64,000 nucleotides of DNA from Klebsiella pneumoniae (GTDB lineage: Bacteria; Myxococcota_A; UBA796; SXON01): contig CAMAXZ010000002.1 of NCBI GenBank assembly GCA_945862325.1, forward strand, positions 62,001 to 126,000, read 5' to 3'. The first letter of the stretch is position 1. Every line of letters starts with the position of its first letter. The notes under the pieces were generated by a model. That model saw only the letters and a program-made list of their open reading frames with translations. It did no database searches and had not been told where the DNA came from. Both the position numbers and the translations under genes were made by a program. This document shows, in pieces, positions 25,043-33,936 of this stretch.

Positions 25043-27555
25043 GGCGTGGGCGCCCGCGGCGCGACGGCGTCCAGTCGCTCGGTGAACACGGTGGGCCCGT
25101 CCTCCCCGAGCGCGCGCGTCGCGTTCTCGAGGTTCACCAGGTTCAACGACTCGTCACGCGCGACCTGCCCCGACGTCACGAGCGCCCGACCGAGGGCGAG
25201 GGCGGCGCGTGGAAGGTCGCGGGCCCCCGCTGCGCCGGACGCCGCCGCGCGTGCGACGAGCCGGTAGCTCTCCACGAAGTTCAGGATCAACACCGCGATC
25301 TCGTCGAGGCGGGCGTCGTCCGCGACGTTCAGGCGCCCGTCTGCGTCGCGCGCCAGCGCCCCGTGAGCGATCAGCGCGTCGACCGCCCGCGCCGCCGCCG
25401 ACGACGGCGCTTCGTCGGGATCTTGCACGAACTCATACCGAAAACCCTGCCGACCCCGGCTGAAATCGGCGCTGACGGCGTCTTCGTCGACGCGCGCCCC
25501 CCCGCGGGCGCGCACCGCGGCGGCGTAGATGGCCGCGTCGGAAAAGACGTGGAGGATCGTGTTTTTGTAGTAGTCGAGGGCCGTCCGACCCTCCACGCGC
25601 CACTCGACACCGTGTGGGCCGTCGACGCGGCGCACCGCGCGCGACGCCGAAAATCGGGCGAGCGCCGCATCCAACCCGGCCGCGTCGCCGCCTTCGGTCG
25701 CCCCGCCGCGCCTCAGGAAGGCGCGCACGCGGTCGATCCGGTCCCGGAGCGCGACGTCGGGCACCGTGGACCCGTCGTGGGCGAGGAGGGCGAGCGCCAC
25801 GACCCCCGTGGGCAGGGAGACGGCCTCCGCCTCGATGCGGCGGAAGAGGCGCGCGCACGCGGCGATCAGCACCTCCTGGCGGCGCTCGCGCGACAGGCGC
25901 GGCCACTCGTCTGGCGGACACACGGCGCTCGCGGGGAGCGGCTCCCCCACGCGCATGTACACCCGTCCGTACCGATTGCGCAGGACCCCGGTCGCCTTCA
26001 CGACCTGCCGCACGTCCTCCTTCTCCTTTCGGGCCCCGGCGAGCTCACGAACGTACGCGCCTTCCTCGGCAACCTGCTCATATCCGAGGAAGATCGGCAA
26101 GAAGGTGACCTCGCGACCCTCGCGGGCATGCGACGCGGCGTCCATCACCATGCCGAACACCCCGACCTTGGGCGGGAGCATCTTGCCGGTCCGCGACCGC
26201 CCGCCCTCGGCGAAGAACTCGACCGGGACCTCCGTGCGCACGAGCTCCCGAAGATACCGCGCGAACACGACGGGGAACACGCGCTCGCCGGCGAACGACC
26301 GCTTCACGAAGAACGCGCCGCAACGTCGAAAGATCGAGCCGAGGGGAAAGAAGCTCAGGTTGTCCCCTGCCACGATGTGCGGGATGACCATGTCGTGCTC
26401 GTAGAGCAGGCTCGAGATCAGCAGGTAATCGAGGTGCGAGCGGTGACACGGCACCAGCACGGGCGTGCCCGCGCGCAGCGCGTCACGGATCCGGTCGAGG
26501 TCTTCGGGCCGCACGTCGAGCCCGGCGTAGATGCGGTTCCACAAGAACCGACACAGGACGCCGACGATCCGCACCACCGGGAACGAGAACCGGGCGGCGA
26601 GGCGGTCGAAGGTCCGCGCCACCCGCGCGCGCACGACCTCGGGCGGCTCGCCGGTCGCGACGGCCTCGCGCGTGACCAGGGCGTCGACCTCGGGGCTCGT
26701 CAGCACGACGCGGCGGACCTGCGCGTGCGGGCGGCCACGGGGCCCGCGGACAACCTGGGCTTCACGGTAGAGGTACCGGCGCAGCGCGAGGCGCAGGACC
26801 TTCACGCGTCGCGCCGGGGGCTCGCTCGCATAGCGCTCGGCGTACTCGGTGAGGGGGATCGCGGCGCCGACCTGCACCACCGCGTCGCCCACGGCCTGAC
26901 CACTGGCGAGGGTCACCAGCTTGCCCAACGTTCCAGGGTGATCCTGCGTCCCGAGCACGAAGCGCTCCACTTCGGTGCGGGCGCGGCCCGGGGCGCGGCT
27001 CCACAACACGACGACCGGGAGCACCTGCACGGGGCGCCCCGTGAGCGCCTGGGCCTCGAGCAGGCTCGGGACGGGGTCCGGCTCGGCGGCCGCCCGCCGC
27101 AGCCACGACTCCCGGGGCGGCACCAGGAACACACACACCGGGAGCCCCGCCGCCACCGCGCGGGAGAGCCAACCGGACTGGAGGGCGTCGGCGGGATCGC
27201 CTTCCCGCATCCGTCGACGGGTGGCGGCCCAGGCCGCGGGCAGCGGCATCCACGGGCGGGCGTCGATGCCGTTCGTGTAGACCGGGAGCGGGAGACCGCG
27301 ACCGCGCAAGACATGGTTCAACGCCAGCCAGTCGACGAACGACCGCGTGTGCAGCACGTACACCACCGGCCCGAGCGCGGCCGCGGCGCGCACACGCTCC
27401 GCGCTGTGCTCCTCGAGCCGGAGATGACGGAAGAAGAACGGCAGGCCCGCGAGGGTCCACAGAGGCCCGTAGCGCTCGAGCATGCCGGAGTGCCACGTGG
27501 TGGCAGGCAACAACGGCTCAGGAGGAGGGAGTTCGTCCGGATGTCCGTCGTTCAC
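25039..27555 (-). CDS. plsB: Glycerol-3-phosphate acyltransferase PlsB-type
   Basis: The 838-residue protein is close to the 807 residues of E. coli PlsB. The acyltransferase block HRSHLDY (His371, Asp376) is followed by IVAGDNLSFFPLG and FFAEGGRSRTGK, the defining PlsB motifs. It is expected to add the first acyl chain to sn-glycerol-3-phosphate at the inner membrane. Most of the N-terminal 300 residues are the PlsB-specific region. GTG 27555 overlaps the lipoprotein stop by 4 nt. The placement inside an O-acylation/membrane-protein operon is unusual for a housekeeping phospholipid enzyme. It may be a second PlsB dedicated to a special lipid. Whether another plsB exists in the genome cannot be seen here. 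Confidence 0.9.
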   Translation of the reverse strand: MNDGHPDELPPPEPLLPATTWHSGMLERYGPLWTLAGLPFFFRHLRLEEHSAERVRAAAALGPVVYVLHTRSFVDWLALNHVLRGRGLPLPVYTNGIDARPWMPLPAAWAATRRRMREGDPADALQSGWLSRAVAAGLPVCVFLVPPRESWLRRAAAEPDPVPSLLEAQALTGRPVQVLPVVVLWSRAPGRARTEVERFVLGTQDHPGTLGKLVTLASGQAVGDAVVQVGAAIPLTEYAERYASEPPARRVKVLRLALRRYLYREAQVVRGPRGRPHAQVRRVVLTSPEVDALVTREAVATGEPPEVVRARVARTFDRLAARFSFPVVRIVGVLCRFLWNRIYAGLDVRPEDLDRIRDALRAGTPVLVPCHRSHLDYLLISSLLYEHDMVIPHIVAGDNLSFFPLGSIFRRCGAFFVKRSFAGERVFPVVFARYLRELVRTEVPVEFFAEGGRSRTGKMLPPKVGVFGMVMDAASHAREGREVTFLPIFLGYEQVAEEGAYVRELAGARKEKEDVRQVVKATGVLRNRYGRVYMRVGEPLPASAVCPPDEWPRLSRERRQEVLIAACARLFRRIEAEAVSLPTGVVALALLAHDGSTVPDVALRDRIDRVRAFLRRGGATEGGDAAGLDAALARFSASRAVRRVDGPHGVEWRVEGRTALDYYKNTILHVFSDAAIYAAAVRARGGARVDEDAVSADFSRGRQGFRYEFVQDPDEAPSSAAARAVDALIAHGALARDADGRLNVADDARLDEIAVLILNFVESYRLVARAAASGAAGARDLPRAALALGRALVTSGQVARDESLNLVNLENATRALGEDGPTVFTERLDAVAPRAPTP

Positions 27556-27812
27556 CGCGCGGCGCCGCCCGTGTCCCCCCCGTCGTCCGCCGTGTCGCAG
27601 GCGGTGACGCTCGGGTCGGCGTCGTCGCAGTCTCCGGCGGCCTCGACGTAGCCCTCGGGAGCTTCGCACCCGATCGACACGGCGGCGGCCGACCCGACAC
27701 CGTCGCCATCGGCGTCCGCGTAGCGGACCAGTCGGGTCGCGCACGCCGGTTCCTGATCGTCGGCGATCAGGTTGGGCAACTCGATGCACGCCAGGAGGGT
27801 GAGCAGCAGCAT
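27552..27812 (-). CDS. Small lipoprotein with MopE-like Asp-rich metal-binding motif
   Basis: The 86-residue protein starts MLLLTLLAC with the lipobox Cys at position 9. The mature part has YADADGDGVG and a DCDDADPSVTACDT segment, like the calcium-type or copper-type repeats of MopE and many myxobacterial lipoproteins. It is probably an outer-membrane or periplasmic lipoprotein. It starts 13 nt after the SGNH-B stop and overlaps plsB by 4 nt, so it is part of the operon. It is too short for an enzyme. Confidence 0.72.
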   Translation of the reverse strand: MLLLTLLACIELPNLIADDQEPACATRLVRYADADGDGVGSAAAVSIGCEAPEGYVEAAGDCDDADPSVTACDTADDGGDTGGAAR

Positions 27813-27825
27813 GGACGTATGGATA

Positions 27826-29472
27826 TCACCGCGGCGAGGGCTCGGACGTCATCGCGTCCGAGGGATCGAGCTGGGTGACGAATCGGCGGGCGAGCTCACG
27901 GTAGCCGGCCGCGCTGAAGTGGATGAGATCGCTCGCGGCGAGGTCCGCTTCCCGCCAGCGGAACATCGAACCGGGCCCCCCGGTCGCCGCCTGGAGGTCC
28001 CACGTGAGGCACCCGAAGGACGGCCCGACCTCCTGCTGCACCCGGGCGACCATCTCCGTCGGCCCCCAGACCACATGCGACGTTCCACGCACCTTCTTAC
28101 CGCGGTCGCTCGGCCCGATCAGGATGCAGGGCGTGTCGGGGAGCGTGCGACGGAGCCGACGGAGCGCGCCGACGAGGGTCTCCCGGTAGCGATCTTCCGT
28201 CATGCGGGCGTCGTTGGCCTCGTTCGTGCCGTACGCGAGCACCGCGAGGTCCGGCGGCCGACGATCGAGGAACGACCGCTGTAGTTCTTCGTCCCACGCG
28301 TTCCAGCTCGACACCGTCCGCCCGCTCACCCCCATCGCGTCGACCACGACGCCGGGCTCGTCGCGCTCCATGCTCGCCCCGAACAGGCGCACCGGCGCGT
28401 CGCCCACGGGCCGAACCACGAGTCGGTGAGGGCCGTCGGGCACGGCGATCGACACGGCGCCCGGCCCGACCGGCACGTCCGGCTCGACGAAGGTCGACAC
28501 GGGCTCGGGCGGCGCGTCGTCGACGACGACCTCGAAGGTGCCGCCGCCGGGCTGTCGCAAGAAGTACACCTCGAACCGACTCACCTTGCGACCGTGAGGG
28601 TTCGTCAACGTGGTCTGGACCCAGCCCGTGCTCCCGGCGGTCGCCGCTTCGACCGACATCCCCGCGAACCCCAACAGTCCGTCGGCGCGCCCGCCCACGC
28701 GGTTGTGGAAGTCCGACGCCCAGGTACCCTCGGTGCACAGGTTCACGTCCGACGCCCGGTACCCCTTCCACGGCGCGGCCGGCATGACGAAGCCGTGGCC
28801 GGCGTCGCCGTAGCGATCTTGCAGGAGACGCCGCACCTCGCCGGTGAAGAACTCGCCTGCCACGTGGGATGCGCCCCAGAACGCGAGCCGCGTCGTGCCC
28901 TCGCGCCGCGCGGCGCGCGCGAAGACCTCCGCGACCCGCGCCCGGTCCTCGTCACGACCGTGGAGGGGCTCGAGCGGCACCGTGGCTACGTCGAACGCCG
29001 CACCGACGCCGAGCCGCGCGCGCACCGCCTCCGGGAGGTGCGCGTTCTTGGCGTTCGGCGAGATGTCCCACGGCATCATCGCCGCGACGTCGAACCCGGG
29101 GGCCAGATCGCCGGCCGGCGGGGCCGCGCCGCTCGCGGACGAGGTCGGCGGAGGATTGGGTACGGGGGCCTCGGCAGTGGATTGGGGGCCGCAGGTCACG
29201 TCATCGGGCGGAGGCGCCGTCGGCGCGACCTCGAGCTGCACGACCCAGTCCGGCTCCACGCGCGGCGCCGGCGCGGCCGGGACGGCCGGGGCCACCTCCG
29301 CGGCGACCGGCACCGCGCCGGCGACCGCCGCGCGAAGGTACGGCAGCTCCCCGAAGGTGGTGTTCCCGAGCGCGGGAATCGCCGCGGCGCACCCCTGGAC
29401 GGTCATCCAGGCCACGCCGCCGACGATGACCGTCAACATCGCGGCGTTCCACCGATCGAGCGGGTGTGTCAT
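27826..29472 (-). CDS. SGNH/GDSL hydrolase-like exported protein B (AlgJ/AlgX-type role proposed)
   Basis: The 548-residue protein has one N-terminal TM/signal anchor (about 8-30) and a Pro/Ala-rich linker to about 120. The SGNH domain shows block I FWGASHVAGEFF (Ser nucleophile), block III YGTNEAND and block V SDLIHFSAAGY (Asp-x-x-His). The middle of the domain holds a beta-rich insert (about 260-370). It is predicted periplasmic, membrane-anchored. Partnered with an MBOAT and a second SGNH protein, it most likely transfers or removes acyl (acetyl) groups on an exported polymer, as AlgJ/AlgX do for alginate. ATG 29472 overlaps the SGNH-A stop (ATGA). Confidence 0.82.
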   Translation of the reverse strand: MTHPLDRWNAAMLTVIVGGVAWMTVQGCAAAIPALGNTTFGELPYLRAAVAGAVPVAAEVAPAVPAAPAPRVEPDWVVQLEVAPTAPPPDDVTCGPQSTAEAPVPNPPPTSSASGAAPPAGDLAPGFDVAAMMPWDISPNAKNAHLPEAVRARLGVGAAFDVATVPLEPLHGRDEDRARVAEVFARAARREGTTRLAFWGASHVAGEFFTGEVRRLLQDRYGDAGHGFVMPAAPWKGYRASDVNLCTEGTWASDFHNRVGGRADGLLGFAGMSVEAATAGSTGWVQTTLTNPHGRKVSRFEVYFLRQPGGGTFEVVVDDAPPEPVSTFVEPDVPVGPGAVSIAVPDGPHRLVVRPVGDAPVRLFGASMERDEPGVVVDAMGVSGRTVSSWNAWDEELQRSFLDRRPPDLAVLAYGTNEANDARMTEDRYRETLVGALRRLRRTLPDTPCILIGPSDRGKKVRGTSHVVWGPTEMVARVQQEVGPSFGCLTWDLQAATGGPGSMFRWREADLAASDLIHFSAAGYRELARRFVTQLDPSDAMTSEPSPR

Positions 29473-31010
29473 GGGGACTCCGCGGCGACCACCGGCGCGC
29501 GCGCCGGGCCTCCAGAGGCCTTCCAGGCGTCGTACCCGGCGAGGATCGCGTCGGCGAGGAGGTCCCCCACGAGCACCTGTCCGTCCGCGCTCAAGTGGAG
29601 CAGATCCGCCCACGCGAGCGGCGGCTTCAGCCGTGACCAGCGGACGATCGAGCCCGATCCGCCCATGGCCGCGGTGGCGTCCCAGAAGGCACAGCCGGCG
29701 GCGGCCGCGGCCACGCGCTGCTGCGCCACCATTCGCGGAAGATTCGGCTTCGTTTCTGGCGTTCCGCCGCTGCGTGTGGCCTGGTCGATGGGCGTCACGA
29801 CGAGGCACGCGGCCTCCGGGGCGCCGGCCCGGAGTCGGTCGAGCGCGTCGCGGAAGTAGGGCCCGTACTCGCTGCCGTCCCCCTTGGAGAGCACCGGCAG
29901 ACCCAGCTCGTTGCCACCGAGCTGCACCACCACGAGGTCCGGGGCGCGGCGCGCAACTTGCGACGCGACGTGCTTGCGGCTCGATCGTGTGAAGCTGCGA
30001 CTGCCGACGCCGACCACGCCGAGGGCGTCCCACACCACGCCCGGCCCCGCGGTCTCCATCACCACCCCGTAGAACGTCACGGCGCCCGCGCTCGCGCCGA
30101 TGCCGACCCGGGTGTACCCCTGGTCGACGTCGAGGGTGAACCACCGATCGCCCGCGTCCTCGGACGTGGCGGGGCCGGACCACACGCCGCGCCCGTCGAG
30201 AGCCACCCACGCGGAGCCGCTGTCCGGCGCCGCCTGCCACCAGACCTCGACACGCTTCTGGCGTACGCGCTCACCACCCACCTTCGGGGCGTTGAACGTC
30301 AAGCTGGCGTCGGCCGCGGCCCGCGACACGATGCCCCCGAACCCGTAGCGCGGCGTCGTGGCGCCCCCGACGAGGAGGCTGTGTGTCTCCCACTCCCCCA
30401 CACGCGCGTTCGTGACGTCCTTCCTGATGTTCCAGCGGGGGTCCATGCCGGCTGACAGGTAGCCCGGCCCGCCGTCCCCGAAGCGCGCCTGCAGCCGTGC
30501 GCGCACGGTTCCGGTGATGCCGTCGGCCGCGATCGTGCTGTCGCCCCAGTGCGCGGCGCGCGCGAGCCCCTCGCCGGCCTCTACGCGCGCGAGCGCGCGA
30601 TAGAAGCGGTCCATCCCGCGGTGTTCGTCGTCGACGAGCGGGGTGGCGACGCCCGGCGGCCGCGCCGGCATCGTCGCGGCGTCCACGCGGCCGGCCGGCG
30701 ACGCGAGCGACGCGGGCGACGAAACGGCGGCCGGCGACGCGTCGGCCGTCTCGATCGGCGTACGCGGCGCCTCTTCCGGCGCGGCGACGAGCTCCCCCCG
30801 CTCGTCCTCCACGACGCGCGGCGCGGTGGCCGGGGCGAGGACACGCACGACCGGGAGCGGCTCGCCGGGCTCCCACGGCCGGAGCCGCGCGAGCTGCGGC
30901 GGACCGTACGACGCCGCGACGAGCGTGGCCGCGGCGCCGAAAGCCCCGACGAGCGCGCGCAGCGCCGCGCGGCGCGTCGACGGGTCGTCGCTCGGGCGCT
31001 CAGAACTCAT
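29469..31010 (-). CDS. SGNH/GDSL hydrolase-like exported protein A
   Basis: The 513-residue protein has an N-terminal Arg-Arg pair, one hydrophobic anchor (ALVGAFGAAATLVAASYG) and a Pro/Ala/Val-rich spacer. The SGNH domain carries block I HWGDSTIAADG (GDS), block III LGGNELG and block V ADLLHLSADG (Asp-x-x-His). It has the same layout as protein B and is clearly its paralogue by domain order. It is expected in the periplasm facing the polymer acylated through the MBOAT. ATG 31010 lies 11 nt inside the MBOAT gene's end, consistent with coupled translation. Confidence 0.82.
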   Translation of the reverse strand: MSSERPSDDPSTRRAALRALVGAFGAAATLVAASYGPPQLARLRPWEPGEPLPVVRVLAPATAPRVVEDERGELVAAPEEAPRTPIETADASPAAVSSPASLASPAGRVDAATMPARPPGVATPLVDDEHRGMDRFYRALARVEAGEGLARAAHWGDSTIAADGITGTVRARLQARFGDGGPGYLSAGMDPRWNIRKDVTNARVGEWETHSLLVGGATTPRYGFGGIVSRAAADASLTFNAPKVGGERVRQKRVEVWWQAAPDSGSAWVALDGRGVWSGPATSEDAGDRWFTLDVDQGYTRVGIGASAGAVTFYGVVMETAGPGVVWDALGVVGVGSRSFTRSSRKHVASQVARRAPDLVVVQLGGNELGLPVLSKGDGSEYGPYFRDALDRLRAGAPEAACLVVTPIDQATRSGGTPETKPNLPRMVAQQRVAAAAAGCAFWDATAAMGGSGSIVRWSRLKPPLAWADLLHLSADGQVLVGDLLADAILAGYDAWKASGGPARAPVVAAESP

Positions 31011-32418
31011 AGTAGATGAACGACAGGGTATCGCCGGCTCCCCAGTAGACGCACGCGGCGCCTGCCGCCGCCAGCGCGACGCCCCACGCGGGCGCCGGCA
31101 GCGCCGCGAAGCGCGCGCGCAGCGACGGCACCCAATCCGTCGGGGTGAAATGAACCGCGTAGCCGAGCACCAGAACGACCCACGCGTGGGTCGAGAACCG
31201 TGGAGCGACCATGGTGACGTCGCCGAGGGCGTGCGTGACCGCCCATGCGTGTTCGAGGTCGTCGGCGCGGAACAGGATGCGCGCGAGCACCACGAAATGG
31301 AACGTGGCGAGCCAACGCCACGCCACCCCGACGGCGCCGAGCGGCGGTTCTTCGCCGCCGCGCCCCTGCCGCTTCCGCCACCAACGGTTCAGCGACACGG
31401 CACAGCCGTGCAGAAGACCGTAAACCACGAACGTCCAGTTCGCGCCGTGCCACACACCGAGGATGAGCAACGTGACGAAGGTGTTGCGATAGGGAATCCA
31501 GCCGCCGCCCTTCGAGCCCCCCATCGGCCAGTACACATAGTCCCGCACCCAGTCGCTCAGGGTCATGTGCCACCGGCGCCAGTACGTGGCCACGGACAGC
31601 GCCTGGTAGGGACGGTCGAAGTTTTCGGGAACGACGATGCCGAACATACGCGCAGAGCCGATGGCGAAGTCGGAGTACCCCGAGAAGTCCGCGTAGATCT
31701 GGAGCGTGTACGCGTACAACGCGATGAGCACCTCGACGCCCGTGAACGCGCCCGGATCCGTGAAGACCGAGTCGACCATTCCGACCCGTAGGACGTCGGC
31801 GACCAGGACTTTTTTCACGAGGCCGGTCGCGAGGCGGCTCACGCCGACGCCGAGGTCGTCACGGGTGGCGCCGCGGCCGGCGGCGAGCTGATCCAGCAGC
31901 GAGCCGGCGCGGAGGATCGGCCCCGCCACGAGATGAGGGAAGAACAGCAAGAAGGTGGCGAAGCGGACGGGGTCCCGCTCTGGCGCCTGCCCTCGGCGGA
32001 CATCGATGACGTACGCCATCGCCTGGAATGTGTAGAACGAGATGCCGATGGGCAGGTGCGGATCCGGCGGCGCCGGCGCCGCGGGCCACACGACTCGGAT
32101 GTTGTCGAGGATGAACCCGGTGTACTTGTAGTACAACAACGGCGCCACCAGGACGCACGCGACCAACAGCAAGCGGGGGCCGCGGCGTTCGTCGGGCGCG
32201 GCGTGCACGAACGCGCCGCCGGCCCATGCAACGCCCACCACGAAGGCCAGAAGGAGGGTGTCGAGGGGATTCCACGACATGTAGAACGCGACGCTGACCG
32301 CGAGAAGCCAGCCGGTACGCCGCTTCGACGCACCCCCGGCCGACGGAGACCGCAGCAGCAGGTGCACGAGCGCCACGACGGGCAGGAACACGAAGTAGTC
32401 GAACGTCGGGAACAGCAT
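31000..32418 (-). CDS. MBOAT-family O-acyltransferase (AlgI-like)
   Basis: The 472-residue polytopic protein is the first gene of the eight-gene operon. It starts MLFPTFDYFVFLPVV, the usual AlgI-family opening. Family motifs are LPIGISFYTFQAMAYVIDV, QIYADFSGYSDFAIG, PYQALSVATYWRRWHMTLS and GVWHGANWTFVVYGLLHG, which holds the catalytic His. AlgI/DltB-type MBOATs pass acyl groups from a cytosolic donor across the membrane to periplasmic acceptor enzymes. The following SGNH genes fit that role. ATG 32418 has GGAGG about 9 nt upstream. An in-frame extension of 17 residues is less likely. The 134 bp divergent gap to the HTH-repeat gene must hold the operon promoter. Confidence 0.92.
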   Translation of the reverse strand: MLFPTFDYFVFLPVVALVHLLLRSPSAGGASKRRTGWLLAVSVAFYMSWNPLDTLLLAFVVGVAWAGGAFVHAAPDERRGPRLLLVACVLVAPLLYYKYTGFILDNIRVVWPAAPAPPDPHLPIGISFYTFQAMAYVIDVRRGQAPERDPVRFATFLLFFPHLVAGPILRAGSLLDQLAAGRGATRDDLGVGVSRLATGLVKKVLVADVLRVGMVDSVFTDPGAFTGVEVLIALYAYTLQIYADFSGYSDFAIGSARMFGIVVPENFDRPYQALSVATYWRRWHMTLSDWVRDYVYWPMGGSKGGGWIPYRNTFVTLLILGVWHGANWTFVVYGLLHGCAVSLNRWWRKRQGRGGEEPPLGAVGVAWRWLATFHFVVLARILFRADDLEHAWAVTHALGDVTMVAPRFSTHAWVVLVLGYAVHFTPTDWVPSLRARFAALPAPAWGVALAAAGAACVYWGAGDTLSFIYYEF

Positions 32419-32552
32419 TCGCGCACCCTCCCTACCGCGACCGCGGGTGTCCGTCGCGAGATGTCCCACGGCCCGGACAAACGTCGGACACTTGCTTGCG
32501 AGTGCGGACGGAAGCGATAGAGCCTCGTTGTCTGCTCCCGGAGCTTGCCAGG

Positions 32553-33929
32553 ATGACTGCGTTGCTCGAAGCTCGCCCCGTGTGGCCCACGATCGTCGCG
32601 CAACTGAAGCGAAGCCCCCTGCGGGACATCGCGCGCGAGCACGGAACGACCGTCAAGGAGCTCGAGGACGCCTTGAGGCGAACCCGGCTCTACCCGGGGG
32701 GCAACGACGCGGCTCCCGGCACGCCGGCGGAGGACGACGGGAGGCGCTCCGCGCGCGATCGCATCCGCGCGCTTCACGACCTCCTCGGGCTCGTCCCGGA
32801 CGGGGACATCGCCACGCGCGCCGGTGTCGCGCGCAAGACCGTCGTCGAGTACCGCAAGGCGCACGCCATCCTGCCCTACCGCCCGCGCACGGCTGACAAC
32901 GCCAGCTCGAACGACGACTCCGCGCAGACGGCGTCCGACGCGCCGGCGGACGAGGTGCAGCCGGATGCCGCCCCGGCGGCGGAGGACGCCCCGGTGGCCG
33001 CCCCCGAGCCGTCACCGGCGGAGGCCGCCCCCGAGCCCACTCCGGTGCCCACCGAGCCTGTCGCGCCGGCCCCGGCCCCTATCGCGGACGCTCCCGCGCT
33101 CGCGGCGAGCGAGGCTCCCGCCACCGGAGTCGCGAGCGCGGCGGGGCGCCCCTCCAAGCTCGACGGACACCTCGACATCGTGGGCGAGCTCCCCGATCGC
33201 GACGTGGCCGCCATCGCCGGCGTCACGGCTGAAAACGTACGGATGTACCGGGTCCGCCGGCAGATCCCGGCGCGCTGGCGCGGCGAGGGCCAGCGCCTGG
33301 CGCCCGTCGTCGACGCACCCGCGGCACCGGTCACCCCGGCGCGGCGAGGGCGTCGCCCTGCCGACGAAGGCACCTCCCACGTCGAGCGCGCCTTGGGCCT
33401 CCACCGCGGGTCGATCGGCGTGCTTCCGGACGCGGACGTGGCCGCGAAGGCCGGCGTGTCGCGCAGCGCCGTGTCGGCCTATCGCCACAAGTACAACATC
33501 GCGGCGGCGGGTCGCGGTCGTCCCCGGCGCGTCACGGCGTCCACAGCGGCCTCCCCGGCGATGACGGCCTCCCCGGCGGCGGCGGCCCCGGCCCCGGCGG
33601 CTCCGGCGGCGGCGGCCCCGGCCCCGGCGGCTCCGGCGGCGGCTCCGGCTGCGCCCCCGGCGCCGGCTGAGGTCACCCTCCCGGCCCTCGACACGCTGCC
33701 CGTCGACGCGCTCCCCCTCGACGCTGCGGCCACCCTGCCCCCGTACGCCGGCCCCGCCGCTCCGGTCACCCACGCCTGGCGGGTGCTCGCCGGTCGCGGC
33801 GCGCAGCGGGCGACGTTCGCGGTCATCGCCGAGGACGCCGTCGGTGCGGTCCAGCGCGCGGTCGCCGGTCTCCGGCGCCGCGGCTTCGATCTCCTCGGCT
33901 TCGAGCTGATCGGCGAAGCGCTGGTCTGA
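32553..33929 (+). CDS. Protein with four helix-turn-helix-like modules joined by Ala/Pro linkers
   Basis: The 458-residue protein is not assigned to a family. Four similar short modules are visible: LRDIAREHGTTVKELEDAL, then LVPDGDIATRAGVARKTVVE, ELPDRDVAAIAGVTAENVRM and VLPDADVAAKAGVSRSAVSA. The last three share P-D-x-D-[IV]-A-x-x-A-G-V-x-x-x-x-V followed by Y-R and look like resolvase/HTH-23-type DNA-binding units. Long Ala/Pro/Glu-rich linkers separate them. A C-terminal 60-residue domain (WRVLAGRGAQRATFAVIAED) is of unknown type. A DNA-binding or nucleoid role is inferred. ATG 32553 is preferred. A TTG at 32496 is in frame and would add 19 residues. It is divergent from the acylation operon, so it may regulate it. 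Confidence 0.72.
   Translation: MTALLEARPVWPTIVAQLKRSPLRDIAREHGTTVKELEDALRRTRLYPGGNDAAPGTPAEDDGRRSARDRIRALHDLLGLVPDGDIATRAGVARKTVVEYRKAHAILPYRPRTADNASSNDDSAQTASDAPADEVQPDAAPAAEDAPVAAPEPSPAEAAPEPTPVPTEPVAPAPAPIADAPALAASEAPATGVASAAGRPSKLDGHLDIVGELPDRDVAAIAGVTAENVRMYRVRRQIPARWRGEGQRLAPVVDAPAAPVTPARRGRRPADEGTSHVERALGLHRGSIGVLPDADVAAKAGVSRSAVSAYRHKYNIAAAGRGRPRRVTASTAASPAMTASPAAAAPAPAAPAAAAPAPAAPAAAPAAPPAPAEVTLPALDTLPVDALPLDAAATLPPYAGPAAPVTHAWRVLAGRGAQRATFAVIAEDAVGAVQRAVAGLRRRGFDLLGFELIGEALV
33571..33665. repeat. GGCGGCCCCGGCCCCGGC-type repeat encoding Ala/Pro linker
   Basis: Near-perfect repeats of GGCCCCGGCCCCGGCGGCTCC encode the A-P-A-A linker of the HTH-repeat protein. The region is extremely GC-rich and prone to slippage. 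Confidence 0.7.
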
Positions 33930-33936
33930 CCTCGGC

